Shown here: positions 18,810-28,124 of the stretch, in pieces
Layout: every line of letters begins with the position of its first letter
Numbering within the stretch: the stretch's first letter is position 1
Source: Bog-756 sp963741055
GTDB lineage: Bacteria > Actinomycetota > Acidimicrobiia > Acidimicrobiales > RAAP-2
Direction of reading: 5' to 3'
DNA: 64,000 nt
Assembly: GCA_963741055.1 (NCBI GenBank)
Contig: CAVUGU010000002.1
Span: 147,530 to 211,529 of the forward strand
Notes under the pieces: generated by a model
The model's database searches: none
Seen by the model: the letters and a program-made list of their open reading frames with translations, nothing else
What the model was told of the DNA's origin: nothing
Made by a program: the position numbers and the translations under genes

Positions 18810-21012
18810 TCAGCCCAGTCCGGCGGCGGCCGCCCCGAGGAACACCGGTCGCAGCAGGTCGGTCCGTTCGATCAGATCGGTGGCGAGTCCGTCGAAGCGG
18901 ATTTCGCCCCGTTCGATGAAGATGGCCCGCCGGGCCAGGCTCATCGCCCGGTTGACGCTCTGTTCGACCAGTACGACGGTGGTGCCCTGCTCGTTGACCT
19001 CCCGCACGATCGCCATCAGCCGGTCGACGGCCATCGGTGCGAGCCCGAGCGCCAACTCGTCGATCAGGAGAAGGCGAGGGCCGAGTGAGCATGACCCGGG
19101 AGAGTGCGAGCATCTGCTGCTCACCCCCGGAGAGGGTGCCCGCCGCCTGGTGGAGCCTCGGCGCGAGCTCGGGGAACCGATCGAGCGCGTCGTCCATGGC
19201 CGAGCGGGCCTGGCCGCGCCCGCGCAGGGTGTGCGCGCCGACGAGCAGGTTGTCGCGGACGGTGAGGCCGGGGAAGGTCATCTTGCCGCCGACGAGGAGC
19301 GCGACCCCTTGATCGATGATCTGCTCGGGTTCGAGGTAGGTGCAGTTGACCCCGAAGATGCGGATGACCCCGCGGTGCGGATGGTCGAGACCGGACACCG
19401 CCCGGAGCAGAGTGGACTTGCCGGCCCCGTTAGTGCCGAGCAGCGCGACGACCTCGCCCTCGCCGATATCGAGGTTGATGTCGAAGAGCACCTGGTTGGT
19501 GCCGTAGTAGAAGTCGAGGTTGTGCACCTGCAGCGCCGGCACCGCCCCGCCGGCCTGCCGGCGGCGACCCTCGGCGTAGCGCTCCAGGCAGTCCTCGATG
19601 ACCATGGTGATGTCACCCTTGACGTAGCGCGAGCCGATCACCAACAGGAGACCCCCGATCGCGCAGACCGGCCCGATCAGGGTGAGCGCGACCGTCGGTC
19701 CGTGCAGGTAGCCGACCGCGTCGCTCACCGCGCCGAGGAGCACCGCGCCGGTGAACCCGCCGAACACCAGCGCGCACACCCCGAACATCGCGAAGCAGAT
19801 GGTGCGCATCTCGGGGGGTGCGGTCGCCGCGAGGGTGAGGAAGATGCAGATGGCAAGCGGTGCGACCGCGGCGTTGGCCAGGAACTGGAGGGTGACCACC
19901 AACCACAGGTACGGCATGTAGAGCGAGGCGACGAACAACCCTCCGTACACGGTGATGCAGATTCCCGCGATCACCAGCGGACGCTCCGGTGCCCGCCGGA
20001 AGTACCGGTCGCCGAGCACGTAGGCGAAAGGCAGCCCGAGGAACGCGGCGAGACCGATGATCGAATAGACCTCGCTGCGCTGCGCGGTGTCGAGCCCCCA
20101 CCGACGGACGAAGTAGAGGTTTCCGAACAGCGGGGCGCCGGTGCCGGCGAAGCCGAGGATCGCGACGGCCACCAGCTCGTAGTAGATGGAACGGATCCGC
20201 AGCAGCCGGGTGACCGCCGAGCCGAGGAGCACCCGGGGGGCCTCACCCTGCTGCGCGTGCAGGTCCATTCCCGACGCCTTCAAGATATGGGACGACTCGT
20301 TCGCGCCCTTTTCGGGCTCGCGCAGGGTGAACAGCAACAGGCCGACCGGGATGCCGGCCAGTGCGATCAGGCAGCCGTAGCGCCAGTTGTGGGAGATGGT
20401 CACGACCCAGCCGAAGATGAGGATCCCGACGGTCTGGGAGAGCGGGTCCGACAGGTTGTGCCAGCTGAAGACCCTGCCCCTTCCCTCGACCGGGTAGGCG
20501 TCGGAGAGGTACGAGTTGTGCACGGTGTTGTTGACCCCGAACCCGATCGACGCGACCAGGTAGAGGAAGGTGAACGCCCACACGTTCGGTGCGATCGCCA
20601 TCAGGGGCGCGAAGACCGAGAACACCAACAGCGCGACCGCGGCCACCACCTTGCGGCTGCCCCGGTCCGCCCAGAGCGCGAGGGGCACCGCCCAGAGAAG
20701 CTGGGCCACCTGCGCGACGAAGGCCACTGCACCGAGCGCCGCGTCGTGGATGTGGAACGAGTGCTCGAGGTTGTTGCCGATGAGGATGATCCCGTTGCCG
20801 AAGCTGCCCGGAATCAGCGCGGCGATGGTGAGCAGCACGAGCGGTGCGGTGCCGTACTGGTGGAGGATCCCGAGGAATGGTGGCGGTTTGCCTTCGCCGG
20901 TACCGGGCATCACGTCGAGGTCGGCGATCGCCTCGGGAGTCCTGCTCTTCGAGACGACTTCCTTCAGCAGTTCGTCCGGGACTGCGAAGTCGAACAGCAC
21001 CTGCTCGGGCAT
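18810..21012 (-). CDS. MFS transporter fused to a LivF-type ABC ATPase (about 733 aa), one frame break
   Basis: Residues about 50-475 form a 12-helix major facilitator domain (FVAQVAQLLWAVPLALWADR with the loop-2 D-R-G-x-R/K motif, then AFTFLYLVASIGFGVNN). From about residue 485 comes an ABC ATPase of LivF type: VHNLDFYYGTNQVLFDINL, Walker A GTNGAGKST (about 525), TLSGGEQQMLALSRVML (about 627), Walker B LLLIDELALGLAP and VVLVEQSVNRAM. The final 100 residues are in another frame; removing one C of the CCC at 19078-19080 (minus strand) restores RPRLLLIDE. The ATG at 21012 is eight bases from the kinase stop. Known for some actinobacteria as a domain pairing; how the two transport modes cooperate is unclear. 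Confidence 0.82.
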
Positions 21013-21019
21013 CGGGCCC

Positions 21020-22552
21020 TCACCCTAACCCTGTGCCCGGCGCCGGTGGCGGGTGCCCGGACGACGCCGCGCGGAGGAGCGACTCGGGAGGAGAAGCGGC
21101 CTCCTCGATTTCGACGACCACTTCGGCCAGGTGGTCCGCACGGCCGGCGAGCTCGGCGTACCACCGGGCCACATCGGGATCCGGATCGCGGCGCGTGCAC
21201 GGGCGGATCGAGAACCTCGAGATCGAAGCCGAGCCCCGCGCCCCTGCGACGCGAGGAGCGCGGCGCCCGCCGATGCGGCCTGTCCCGACCGGCGCCGGCT
21301 CGCCGGGAGACCGGTGATGCCGCAGACCACCTCGGCCCACACCGCGACGTCGGTGCCGGCGCCGCCGAGCGAGAGCTCGGTGGTCGGCGGACCAGGCTGG
21401 TCGGCGCGCGGCGAGCGCGGCGAGGCAGCGCCGCACCTCCCATCCGACCGACTCGAAGACCGCACGGGCGAGGTCGGCGGTTCCGGTGGTCGACGAGATG
21501 CCGGCCAGGCATGCGGCCGCGGACGGTTGCCACCACGGAGCTCGGGCGCCCTCGAGCCACGGGGTGGCCACGACGCCACGCGCGCCCGGCGGACTCGTCG
21601 TGGCCAGCGAGGCGAGCGCCGACGGAGCGTCGCCGGTCAGCCGGCTGAGCCAGGCGAGGAACGAGCCCGCAGCCGAGAGCCCCGCTTCGAGCAGCCACCC
21701 GCCGTCGGCCCCACGCGACGCCACCACTCCCGGACGGCGGCGCCGGCCGCTGTTCACCTTTCACCGGAACCGACACGTTGGCGGTCGTCCCCCAGCTGAC
21801 CAGCGGCCGCGCCTCGGTCGCACCGGTGCCGAGCACTTCGCACGCGCGGTCGCCTGCGCCGATGACCACCGGGGTCCCCGACGCGACGCCGAGGTGTTCG
21901 GCGACCGAACCCTCGATCGAGCCGACCACGGTGTCCGACGGCACCGCGGGCGGCAGCCGGTCGGCGACCTCGCCGGCCAGCGCGGTGTCCACCCGGCCGG
22001 CCGCGTCGTGGAGCCCCGCCCGCGAGGCCATCGTGGTGTCGGTCACCACCTCGCCGGTCATGCGCCACGCGACCAGGTCGCGCGGCGTGAGCATCCACAC
22101 GGCCGACGCCAACTCCGCCGGCCGGTGACCGGAGAGCCAGGCGACCTTGGCGGCGACCGACGCGGCGTCGAGCGGGCCGCCCGGTGCGCTCGCGTCGCCC
22201 TGATCCACGCCGCGGGCACCCGCGAGATGGGCTGCCTCCTGCGCGGCGCGGCGATCCGACCAGAGGATGCCGGGCACCGAGCGCGCGTCCCGAGCCGTCG
22301 AAGAGCGAGAAGGTCTGGCGTGCTCCGGTCAGCCCGACGACCGTGACCGGGCTGAGCCCGCCGGGCAGCTCCGCACCGAGACGGCTGCACACGTCCAGCA
22401 CCGAGGACCACCAGGTCCGCCGGGTCCTGCTCGGCCAGCCCCGGCTCGGGGTGCTCCGTCTCGAGCGGGACCGACGCCAGCGCGAGCAGGCCCTCCGCGC
22501 CCCACACCGCCCCCTTGGTGACGCTCGTGCCGAGGTCGACCGTGAGGATCAC
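21020..22552 (-). pseudogene. FGGY-family carbohydrate kinase, broken by about six frame changes
   Basis: A sugar or polyol kinase spread over three frames. In order along the minus strand: ILTVDLGTSVTKGAVWG (phosphate-1 motif), VTVVGLTGARQTFSLFDGSG, PGILWSDRRAAQEAAHLAG, VVIGAGDRACEVLGTGATEA, GVVATPWLEGARAPWW, TTELSLGGAGTDVAVWAEVV (phosphate-2/adenosine region) and ARWYAELAGRADHLAEVVVE. Breaks fall near 22410, 22275, 21760, 21395, 21240 and 21205. The GTG at 22552 overlaps the aldolase stop (GTGA). All domain parts remain in order and the total length is normal and divisible by three, so this may be poor consensus rather than true decay. It should phosphorylate the substrate that the aldolase cleaves. 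Confidence 0.7.
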
Positions 22553-23296
22553 GAGCCGTGGACGACGGCGGCGAGCGACGCGGCCATCGCGGCGGGGTCC
22601 TCGTCGTTGAGCACCGCGCGGCCGATCGCCAGTCCGCCAGCTCCTCCGGCCATCACGTCCCGCGCCTCCTCGAGGATCTCCTCTCTCCCCTGGGGTCGGT
22701 GCGGCCCGCCGAGGAAGAGCACCGGTACGCCGACGCTCGCCACCACCCGGGCGACCGCGGCCACCCGCTCGTCGCCGGTCGGGGCCTCGGGTACCGGCAC
22801 CTTCAGCAGCGGCGCCCCGAGGTCGTGCGCGATGACCGCGGCCAGCACGATGTCCGCGATGAGCTTCGACATCCGGCCGCCGCGCCAGACGACCGCCTCG
22901 ACCATCGTCTCGAGACCGGCCGCACGGGATTCCTCCAGCACCTTCCCGAGCAGCTCGATCGCCTCGGCCCCTCGCAGGTCGTCCATCGCGACCCGGGTCA
23001 TGATCTTGACGCCGGTCCACCCTTCCTCGGCTGCGCCGGCCACGCTCGCCACCAGACGGTCGTCGAGCTCGAAGACCGACCCGGCGAGACCGGTCCGGTT
23101 GATCGAGAGATAGGTGCGCTGACCCTCGGCGATCGCGCCGGACGAACGAAGGCTGCGCAACGGCTCGGTGGTGGCGAGGATCCCGTCGCAGTGGGGCAGC
23201 GCGGCGGCGAGCACGGCCAGGTAGTCGTCGTAGCGCTCGATGGTCACCACCCCGCGTGCCGCGGTGGTCGGCTGCGAGGATCAGGTCACCGCTCAC
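22549..23296 (-). CDS. DhnA/LsrF-like class I aldolase (about 248 aa), one frame break
   Basis: TIM-barrel aldolase/thiolase family that uses a lysine Schiff base. Sequence landmarks: LILAADHRGTRG at the N-terminus, TGVKIMTRVAMDD, LETMVEAVVWRGG, GAPLLKVPVPEAP (candidate Schiff-base Lys), VPVLFLGGPHRP and GGAGGLAIGRAVLND (phosphate site). The first 15 residues lie one frame off the rest; removing one base of the cccc run at 23250-23253 joins them. Both ends are GTGA overlaps. It would cleave a phosphorylated ketose or act like LsrF. The pairing with an FGGY kinase and a HIBADH-type reductase suggests a kinase-aldolase-reductase pathway. Confidence 0.72.
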
Positions 23297-24180
23297 GCGA
23301 CCCCGGAGAGCGAGAAGACGATCTTCGCCACCGACGAGAAGTCCTCACGGGCGAAGCCGGCCACCACCGCGGCGGTCAGCGCCTGGCGGGTGATCGCGGT
23401 CGTGGCGAGCGGTACCCCGGTCGCCGCGCCGTACCCGAGCGCGAGGTCGAGGTCCTTCGCCATGAGCTCGGTCATGAACCCCGGCTGCCAGCCGTTCGAC
23501 GCCGGGCTCTCGGGAACCACACCCGCGACCGGCAGGCGGGTCCGCACCGCGACACAGTCGCCGGTCGAGTGCACCAGCACCTCGTGGAACTTGGCGAGGT
23601 CGACGCCGGACTTGACCGCGAGCGCGGTCGCCTCTGCGGTGGCCAGCATCTGCGCCGCGTAGACGAGGTTGTTGCAGAGCTTGACCACCTGGCCCATCCC
23701 GGCTCCGCCCACATGGACGATGCGGGCGGCGAAGGCCTCGAGCGCGGGTCGGGCCACCTCCAGTGTCTTTTCGTCTCCCCCGACCATCACGGTGAGCGTC
23801 CCGGCTTCGGCGCCCGCGGTGCCGCCCGAAAGGGGCGCGTCGAGAAAGCCGGCCCCGGTCGCCTCGACACGCTGGTGTTGCGCGCGCTCGACCTCGGGGT
23901 CGATGGTCGAGCAGTCGACGACGATCTTTCCGGCGCCGAGCGCGGGGAGCAACGCGCCCACCACCTCGTCGACCTGGGGTGAGCTCGGCACGCAGAGGAT
24001 CACGATCTCCGCGGCCTCGGCCACCGCCTTCACCGAGCCCCCCTCGATCGCACCGAAGCCCACCGCGCGCTCGATCGGACCGCGGCTGCGCGACGCGACG
24101 GTGACCCGGTGACCGGCCTCGACCAGGTGGCGGGTCATCGGCAGCCCCATGGCACCGAGGCCGACGAAGCCGATCTCCAT
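23293..24180 (-). CDS. NAD-binding 3-hydroxyisobutyrate dehydrogenase-like protein (295 aa)
   Basis: Beta-hydroxyacid dehydrogenase family. The Rossmann motif GFVGLGAMGLPM starts at residue 4, followed by DAPLSGGTAGAEAGTLTVMV (substrate loop) and MGQVVKLCNNLVYA, which holds the catalytic Lys. Members include tartronate semialdehyde reductase, 3-hydroxyisobutyrate dehydrogenase and sulfolactaldehyde reductase, all acting on short semialdehydes or hydroxy acids. Next to an aldolase it could reduce the aldehyde released. The ATG at 24180 has a GAGGAGG upstream; the end overlaps the aldolase start (GTGA). The exact substrate is unknown. Confidence 0.82.
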   Translation of the reverse strand: MEIGFVGLGAMGLPMTRHLVEAGHRVTVASRSRGPIERAVGFGAIEGGSVKAVAEAAEIVILCVPSSPQVDEVVGALLPALGAGKIVVDCSTIDPEVERAQHQRVEATGAGFLDAPLSGGTAGAEAGTLTVMVGGDEKTLEVARPALEAFAARIVHVGGAGMGQVVKLCNNLVYAAQMLATAEATALAVKSGVDLAKFHEVLVHSTGDCVAVRTRLPVAGVVPESPASNGWQPGFMTELMAKDLDLALGYGAATGVPLATTAITRQALTAAVVAGFAREDFSSVAKIVFSLSGVA

Positions 24181-24217
24181 CTTGGTCCTCCTCACCCTCG
24201 ACGATTCGCGGACGAGC

Positions 24218-25567
24218 TCAACGGTCGAACTGCGGGAGCCATCGCGCCGTCCCCGACAACAGCTCGTCGACCATCGCGCCGGTCACGCCGAGGTCCCCCC
24301 GACCCGCCAGCGGATCGAGGAGGAACGCGGCGGTCGCCAGGCTGCGATCGCCGGCGAGGGCGGCCTCGACGGTCATCTCCTGGACCGCGACGTGGCGGCG
24401 GAGCAGCTCGGCGAAGGGCCGTGGGAGACGGGCCCGGTCGCGCCCGCGCACGCCCTTGTCGTCGACGACGCAGATCGACTCGACCACCACCTCGTCGTCC
24501 ACGTCGGGCACCTGTCCGTCGTTCGGGATGTTGACCGGCAGCTCGCGGGCGGTGCCGGAGACCAGCGAGTCGATGACCGGGCCCGGCAGCTCTCCCGATT
24601 GCCAGGTCTGGAGCTGCTTGCTCCCCGCGAGCCAGGCGTCGACGTCGGCCACGTAGCCGACCTGGTGCTCCTGTCGCCGGGCGATGGTGGTGAGGTCGAT
24701 GTTGTACGCCGATCCCCATCCCGACTCCTCGGTGAGGACCCAGGGCACGAACTCCGCGATGTGGCGGTCGCCGGAGGCCGGCAGCGCGCCGAAGCGGTCG
24801 AGCAAGGTGAGGGCGAGAAGGTGTCGCTGGAGGAAGTCGAGGCGCGAGAACTCCTCGGCGACCGGACGGTCCGGGCCGGGCGCGAGCGCGGCGAGGCCGC
24901 CGGCTTCCTCGACCATGCCGGAGAGGATGTCGAACCCGTCCTCTCCTTCGACGTCCAGTTCGGTCACCACCGGAAGGTGGTTGACCCCGGCGACGACCGG
25001 CCGGATCGCCTCGGCGGGCTTCCCGAGGGCGATGGCCAAGTCGAGGCACCAGTTCCCCACTTCGTGACAGAGGCCGACCGCCTTGAGCGGCGACTCGCGG
25101 CAGACCGCCCGGGTGAGGCAGGTCATCGGGTTGGTGATGTTGAGCATCCACGCGTCCGGGCAGACCTCTGCCATGTCGGCGGCGATGCCGACCAGCACCG
25201 GGACGTTGCGCAGCGAGCGGTTGACGCCGCCCGGACCCACCGAGTCGCCGACCGATTGGCGGATGCCGTGGCGGGCCGGGACCTCGAGGTCGACCGCCAT
25301 CGACTCGAAGCCGCCGGTCGAGATGGTCACGATGACGAAGTCCGCTCCCTCGAGCGCCCGCCGCTGATCGGTCGTCGTGGCGAACGTGGCTCCGGCGCCG
25401 ATCGCCTCGTCGAGCTTGCCTGCGAGCGCCTCCATCTTCACCAGCGGCTCGGGGTCGATGTCCTCCAAGACGATGCGCGCCCCGTGCAACGACTCGGTGC
25501 CGAGCAGGTCGGCGAGGAGCTCCGGCGTCCACTGGTAGCTGCCGCCGCCGACGATGGTCACCTGCAC
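24218..25567 (-). CDS. Glycoside hydrolase family 4 enzyme (449 aa)
   Basis: GH4 enzymes use NAD+ and a divalent metal to cleave alpha- or beta-glycosides by oxidation-elimination, often on 6-phospho-sugars or galacturonides. Seen here: the NAD motif VTIVGGGSYQWTPELLADLL, LNITNPMTCLTRAV, the metal-site CHEVGNW (Cys and His) and VVAGVNHLPVV with the second metal His. Length is typical. No signal peptide, so it acts in the cytoplasm on imported material, which fits its place as first gene of the operon that ends with the chimeric ABC importer. GGGGGAG precedes the GTG at 25567. Substrate stereochemistry cannot be read. Confidence 0.85.
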   Translation of the reverse strand: MQVTIVGGGSYQWTPELLADLLGTESLHGARIVLEDIDPEPLVKMEALAGKLDEAIGAGATFATTTDQRRALEGADFVIVTISTGGFESMAVDLEVPARHGIRQSVGDSVGPGGVNRSLRNVPVLVGIAADMAEVCPDAWMLNITNPMTCLTRAVCRESPLKAVGLCHEVGNWCLDLAIALGKPAEAIRPVVAGVNHLPVVTELDVEGEDGFDILSGMVEEAGGLAALAPGPDRPVAEEFSRLDFLQRHLLALTLLDRFGALPASGDRHIAEFVPWVLTEESGWGSAYNIDLTTIARRQEHQVGYVADVDAWLAGSKQLQTWQSGELPGPVIDSLVSGTARELPVNIPNDGQVPDVDDEVVVESICVVDDKGVRGRDRARLPRPFAELLRRHVAVQEMTVEAALAGDRSLATAAFLLDPLAGRGDLGVTGAMVDELLSGTARWLPQFDR

Positions 25568-25683
25568 GCTGCTCAGCTCCCCCGTGAACGGGACCGACCC
25601 GAACCTGGCATGGGGAGCACTCTATCCAGTGCCCCCCGCCGCACCACGGGCGTCGACCCCGGCGTGCGCGAAGGACGTGCCGG

Positions 25684-25689
25684 TACCAT
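25684..25689 (+). promoter_or_regulatory. -10 box TACCAT, leaderless promoter of the ThuA-like gene
   Basis: TACCAT is followed by gcggcg and the ATG at 25696, with no ribosome-binding site. An identical TACCAT-N6-ATG arrangement lies at 50805-50819. Confidence 0.5.
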
Positions 25690-25695
25690 GCGGCG

Positions 25696-26379
25696 ATGCC
25701 GCAACCCACCCTGCTCTACGTGACCCAGGTGGCTCCCTACCTCGACGGCCCGGCCGGTGTGCACGGCGTGCTCGATCAGTCCGCCACCGCCCTCGCCGAG
25801 CTCGCCGAAACCCGCGGGATGGACTTCGAGCGGACCGGCGACGTGCGGACCCTCGACCCCACACTGCTCGAGCGGGCGCGGGTCCTGGCCCTCTTCACCA
25901 TCGGGGAGACGCCGTGGTCGGAGAGCCAGCAGCGGTCGATCGTCGACGCGGTCCGCTCGGGGAGGACCTCGGTGCTCGCGATCCACTCGGCCACCGACTC
26001 GTGCCACGGGTGGGACGAGTACGGCCAGCTGGTCGGCGCGCGCTTCGACGGCCATCCGTGGACCCAGTCGGTCAACGTGGAGGTGCTCCAACCGGAACAC
26101 CCGGCGGTCGCGCACTTCCCGGAGGTCTTTGCCTGGCACGACGAGATCTACACCTTCCGCGGGCTCCGGCCCGACGCGGAGGTGCTGCTCCGCGCGAATC
26201 CCGACGACCTCGACGCCGAGGTCAGCCCACCCTCGGGCGAGTACCCGCTCTCGTGGTGCTTCACCGAGGGGTCGGGGCGGGCCTTCTCGACCTCGCTCGG
26301 CCACTTCCCGCTGGCCTGGGAGACGCCCGACTACCTCCGCCACCTCGACGGCGGGCTGGGCTGGGTCCTCGCGAACTGA
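25696..26379 (+). CDS. ThuA-like domain protein (227 aa)
   Basis: Trehalose-utilisation (ThuA) family, a class I glutamine-amidotransferase-like fold linked to sugar and sugar-derivative catabolism. Supporting stretches are LLYVTQVAPYLDGPAGVHGV, VLALFTIGETPWSESQQ, TSVLAIHSATDSCHGWDEYG, GARFDGHPWTQSV, and the C-terminal GSGRAFSTSLGHFPLAWETP typical of the family. It diverges from the GH4 operon across about 130 bases and converges with a binding-protein gene, so it may be part of the same sugar regulon. No enzyme activity is assigned. Confidence 0.82.
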   Translation: MPQPTLLYVTQVAPYLDGPAGVHGVLDQSATALAELAETRGMDFERTGDVRTLDPTLLERARVLALFTIGETPWSESQQRSIVDAVRSGRTSVLAIHSATDSCHGWDEYGQLVGARFDGHPWTQSVNVEVLQPEHPAVAHFPEVFAWHDEIYTFRGLRPDAEVLLRANPDDLDAEVSPPSGEYPLSWCFTEGSGRAFSTSLGHFPLAWETPDYLRHLDGGLGWVLAN

Positions 26380-26394
26380 CCGGCGCCGGGCGCC

Positions 26395-27933
26395 TCAGCC
26401 GGTGTTGCCCGGCAGCGGCTGGAATGGCGTCACGTTGGTCCAGCAGGTTCCCTGCGCCTTGCCTTGCGACGTCAGCTGGCACTGCGAGCTCGGGGGGACG
26501 TTGTTGTGCAGACGGACGATCTTGTAGAGGGTCGGCCCGTAGCGCTTGTCGGGTCCGTAGCTGAGGATCGGCGCCGAGGTGCCCGGGAAGTCGGTGATCT
26601 TCGAGAGCGCGGTGACAAAGGTGCGCCGGTTGAGATCCGGGCCGGCGTTCTTCGCGGCCTCGGCGAAGAGGGTGATCGTCTCGCACCAGAGGACGACGGG
26701 CCCTTGCTCTTCGAGGTAGTCGGTGGTCGCACCCGAGGGGATCTGGGGGTAGGCCTTGTGCCAGGGGGTCCAGCACGCCTTGACTCCCGGGTCGTAGCCC
26801 TTCGGACCCGTGTAGTTCGACGGCGTCGTCGAGCCTCCGAGCGTCTGGGTGGTGAGGCCTTCCTGTCCGTCGAGCGCCTTCTCGTAGGGGATCGGGATGA
26901 GTCCGAGCGCGGATTCGATGCTCTCCTCGTAGTCGCTCAGCAGAAGTCGCGGGTAGTACTGCTGGGAGGTCTCCGCCTGTAGCACCGGGTAGAAGACGTT
27001 GAAGGGGATCAGCGGAATGACCGAGTCCACCCCCGCGCTGCGAAGCTGCTGGATCACGAGGGGCGCCTGCGAGTTGGTCGTCGCCGACTCGGTCGGGTCC
27101 GACGCGATGGTCTCGACCACTGGCGTGACGCCGGCTCGGTGCAGGTCCGGCAGGAGGTAGTCGTTCAGGGCCAGTTGGTCCGAGGCACGGTCGCCGGCGA
27201 TCACCCCGACCACCCGCGAGCCGCCGAGCAGGTGCGCGCTGAGCCCCCAGTCCACGACCGCTTGGAGGATCACCGAGTCGTCGGGTCCGGTCCACCAGAG
27301 GTAGGGCGAGCCCTGGTCGGTCCAGTTGGTCACGGTGCTCCACCCACCGATGAAGGGCGTCTGGCCTTCCTGGGTGATGCAGAGCTGGTTGTCGCCCGTC
27401 CAGGCGCCGATCCCGTCGAGCACCGCAAAGGCCGCCGGCGATCCTTCCGTCCAGGTCTTGCAGAGGGCGCGCATCGCCGTTTCGCTGGTCGGGTCGTAGT
27501 TGGTGATGATCGGATTGATGTGACGACCGTTGATCCCGCCGCTGTCGTTGATCTGCTTGACGTAGAACTGGATCGCCTTGGTCTGTTCGCCGTACTCGGG
27601 ATCGGCGGCGAACCCTTCCTGGCCGGCGAGCGAGTTGAGCGAGACGACCGGGAACACCACGTTGATCGAGTTCCCTTGGATCCCCCTGGTCGAGGTGCTC
27701 GCCGCGCTGACCGGCGTCGGCCCGCTCGCCGCGTGGGTGGTCGTCGGCGAGGCGGTCGCGGCCGAGCCGGAGGACGTGCTCGAGGGGGACGTCGCCAGCC
27801 ACACGGCTACCCCGGCGACGACCGCCCCGATCAGCACGATCGTGCGGAGCTGGGTGCGCCTCGGTCGCCGGACGAAGTGGCCCCACGAGCGCGACAGGGC
27901 CGCGAAGGGATTCCAGCGGGAGCCCCCGCTCAT
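26395..27933 (-). CDS. Membrane-anchored periplasmic binding protein, Leu/Ile/Val-receptor type (512 aa)
   Basis: Substrate receptor of a HAAT-type importer. The N-terminus is basic and has a transmembrane anchor (TIVLIGAVVAGVAVWLA, residues about 32-48) without a lipobox, then a Ser/Thr-rich linker and two periplasmic-binding lobes (QTKAIQFYVKQINDSGGING, RVVGVIAGDRASDQLALNDY, LLLSDYEESIESALGL). It is longer than ordinary LivK. No receptor gene lies inside the LivGHMF-like operon that ends 10 kb away, so this is a plausible partner for it, inferred from proximity only. The ATG at 27933 was chosen because it leaves a normal signal-anchor; longer in-frame starts exist. Confidence 0.75.
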   Translation of the reverse strand: MSGGSRWNPFAALSRSWGHFVRRPRRTQLRTIVLIGAVVAGVAVWLATSPSSTSSGSAATASPTTTHAASGPTPVSAASTSTRGIQGNSINVVFPVVSLNSLAGQEGFAADPEYGEQTKAIQFYVKQINDSGGINGRHINPIITNYDPTSETAMRALCKTWTEGSPAAFAVLDGIGAWTGDNQLCITQEGQTPFIGGWSTVTNWTDQGSPYLWWTGPDDSVILQAVVDWGLSAHLLGGSRVVGVIAGDRASDQLALNDYLLPDLHRAGVTPVVETIASDPTESATTNSQAPLVIQQLRSAGVDSVIPLIPFNVFYPVLQAETSQQYYPRLLLSDYEESIESALGLIPIPYEKALDGQEGLTTQTLGGSTTPSNYTGPKGYDPGVKACWTPWHKAYPQIPSGATTDYLEEQGPVVLWCETITLFAEAAKNAGPDLNRRTFVTALSKITDFPGTSAPILSYGPDKRYGPTLYKIVRLHNNVPPSSQCQLTSQGKAQGTCWTNVTPFQPLPGNTG

Positions 27934-28124
27934 CCGCCCCGCCCGTCGCCGCGCCGTCGATGGGCGGTCACGACTCTCCTTCCGCACGCCCCCGTTCCGC
28001 ACCCCTCCGATTCGGCAGGGTGCGCTGTGTGCCGCCCGGAGCGTATCGTCGTCGCCGGGGCACACGCCGGCACCTGGCTCACGGAAGGACCCGCCGCGAC
28101 ACGGTTGCCCGTCCCCCGGACCCG

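Noticed and set aside
18760..21648. 962-codon plus-strand open frame over the MFS-LivF gene
   Set aside because: Codon shadow: low complexity, charged, and opposed to well-conserved ABC and MFS motifs.
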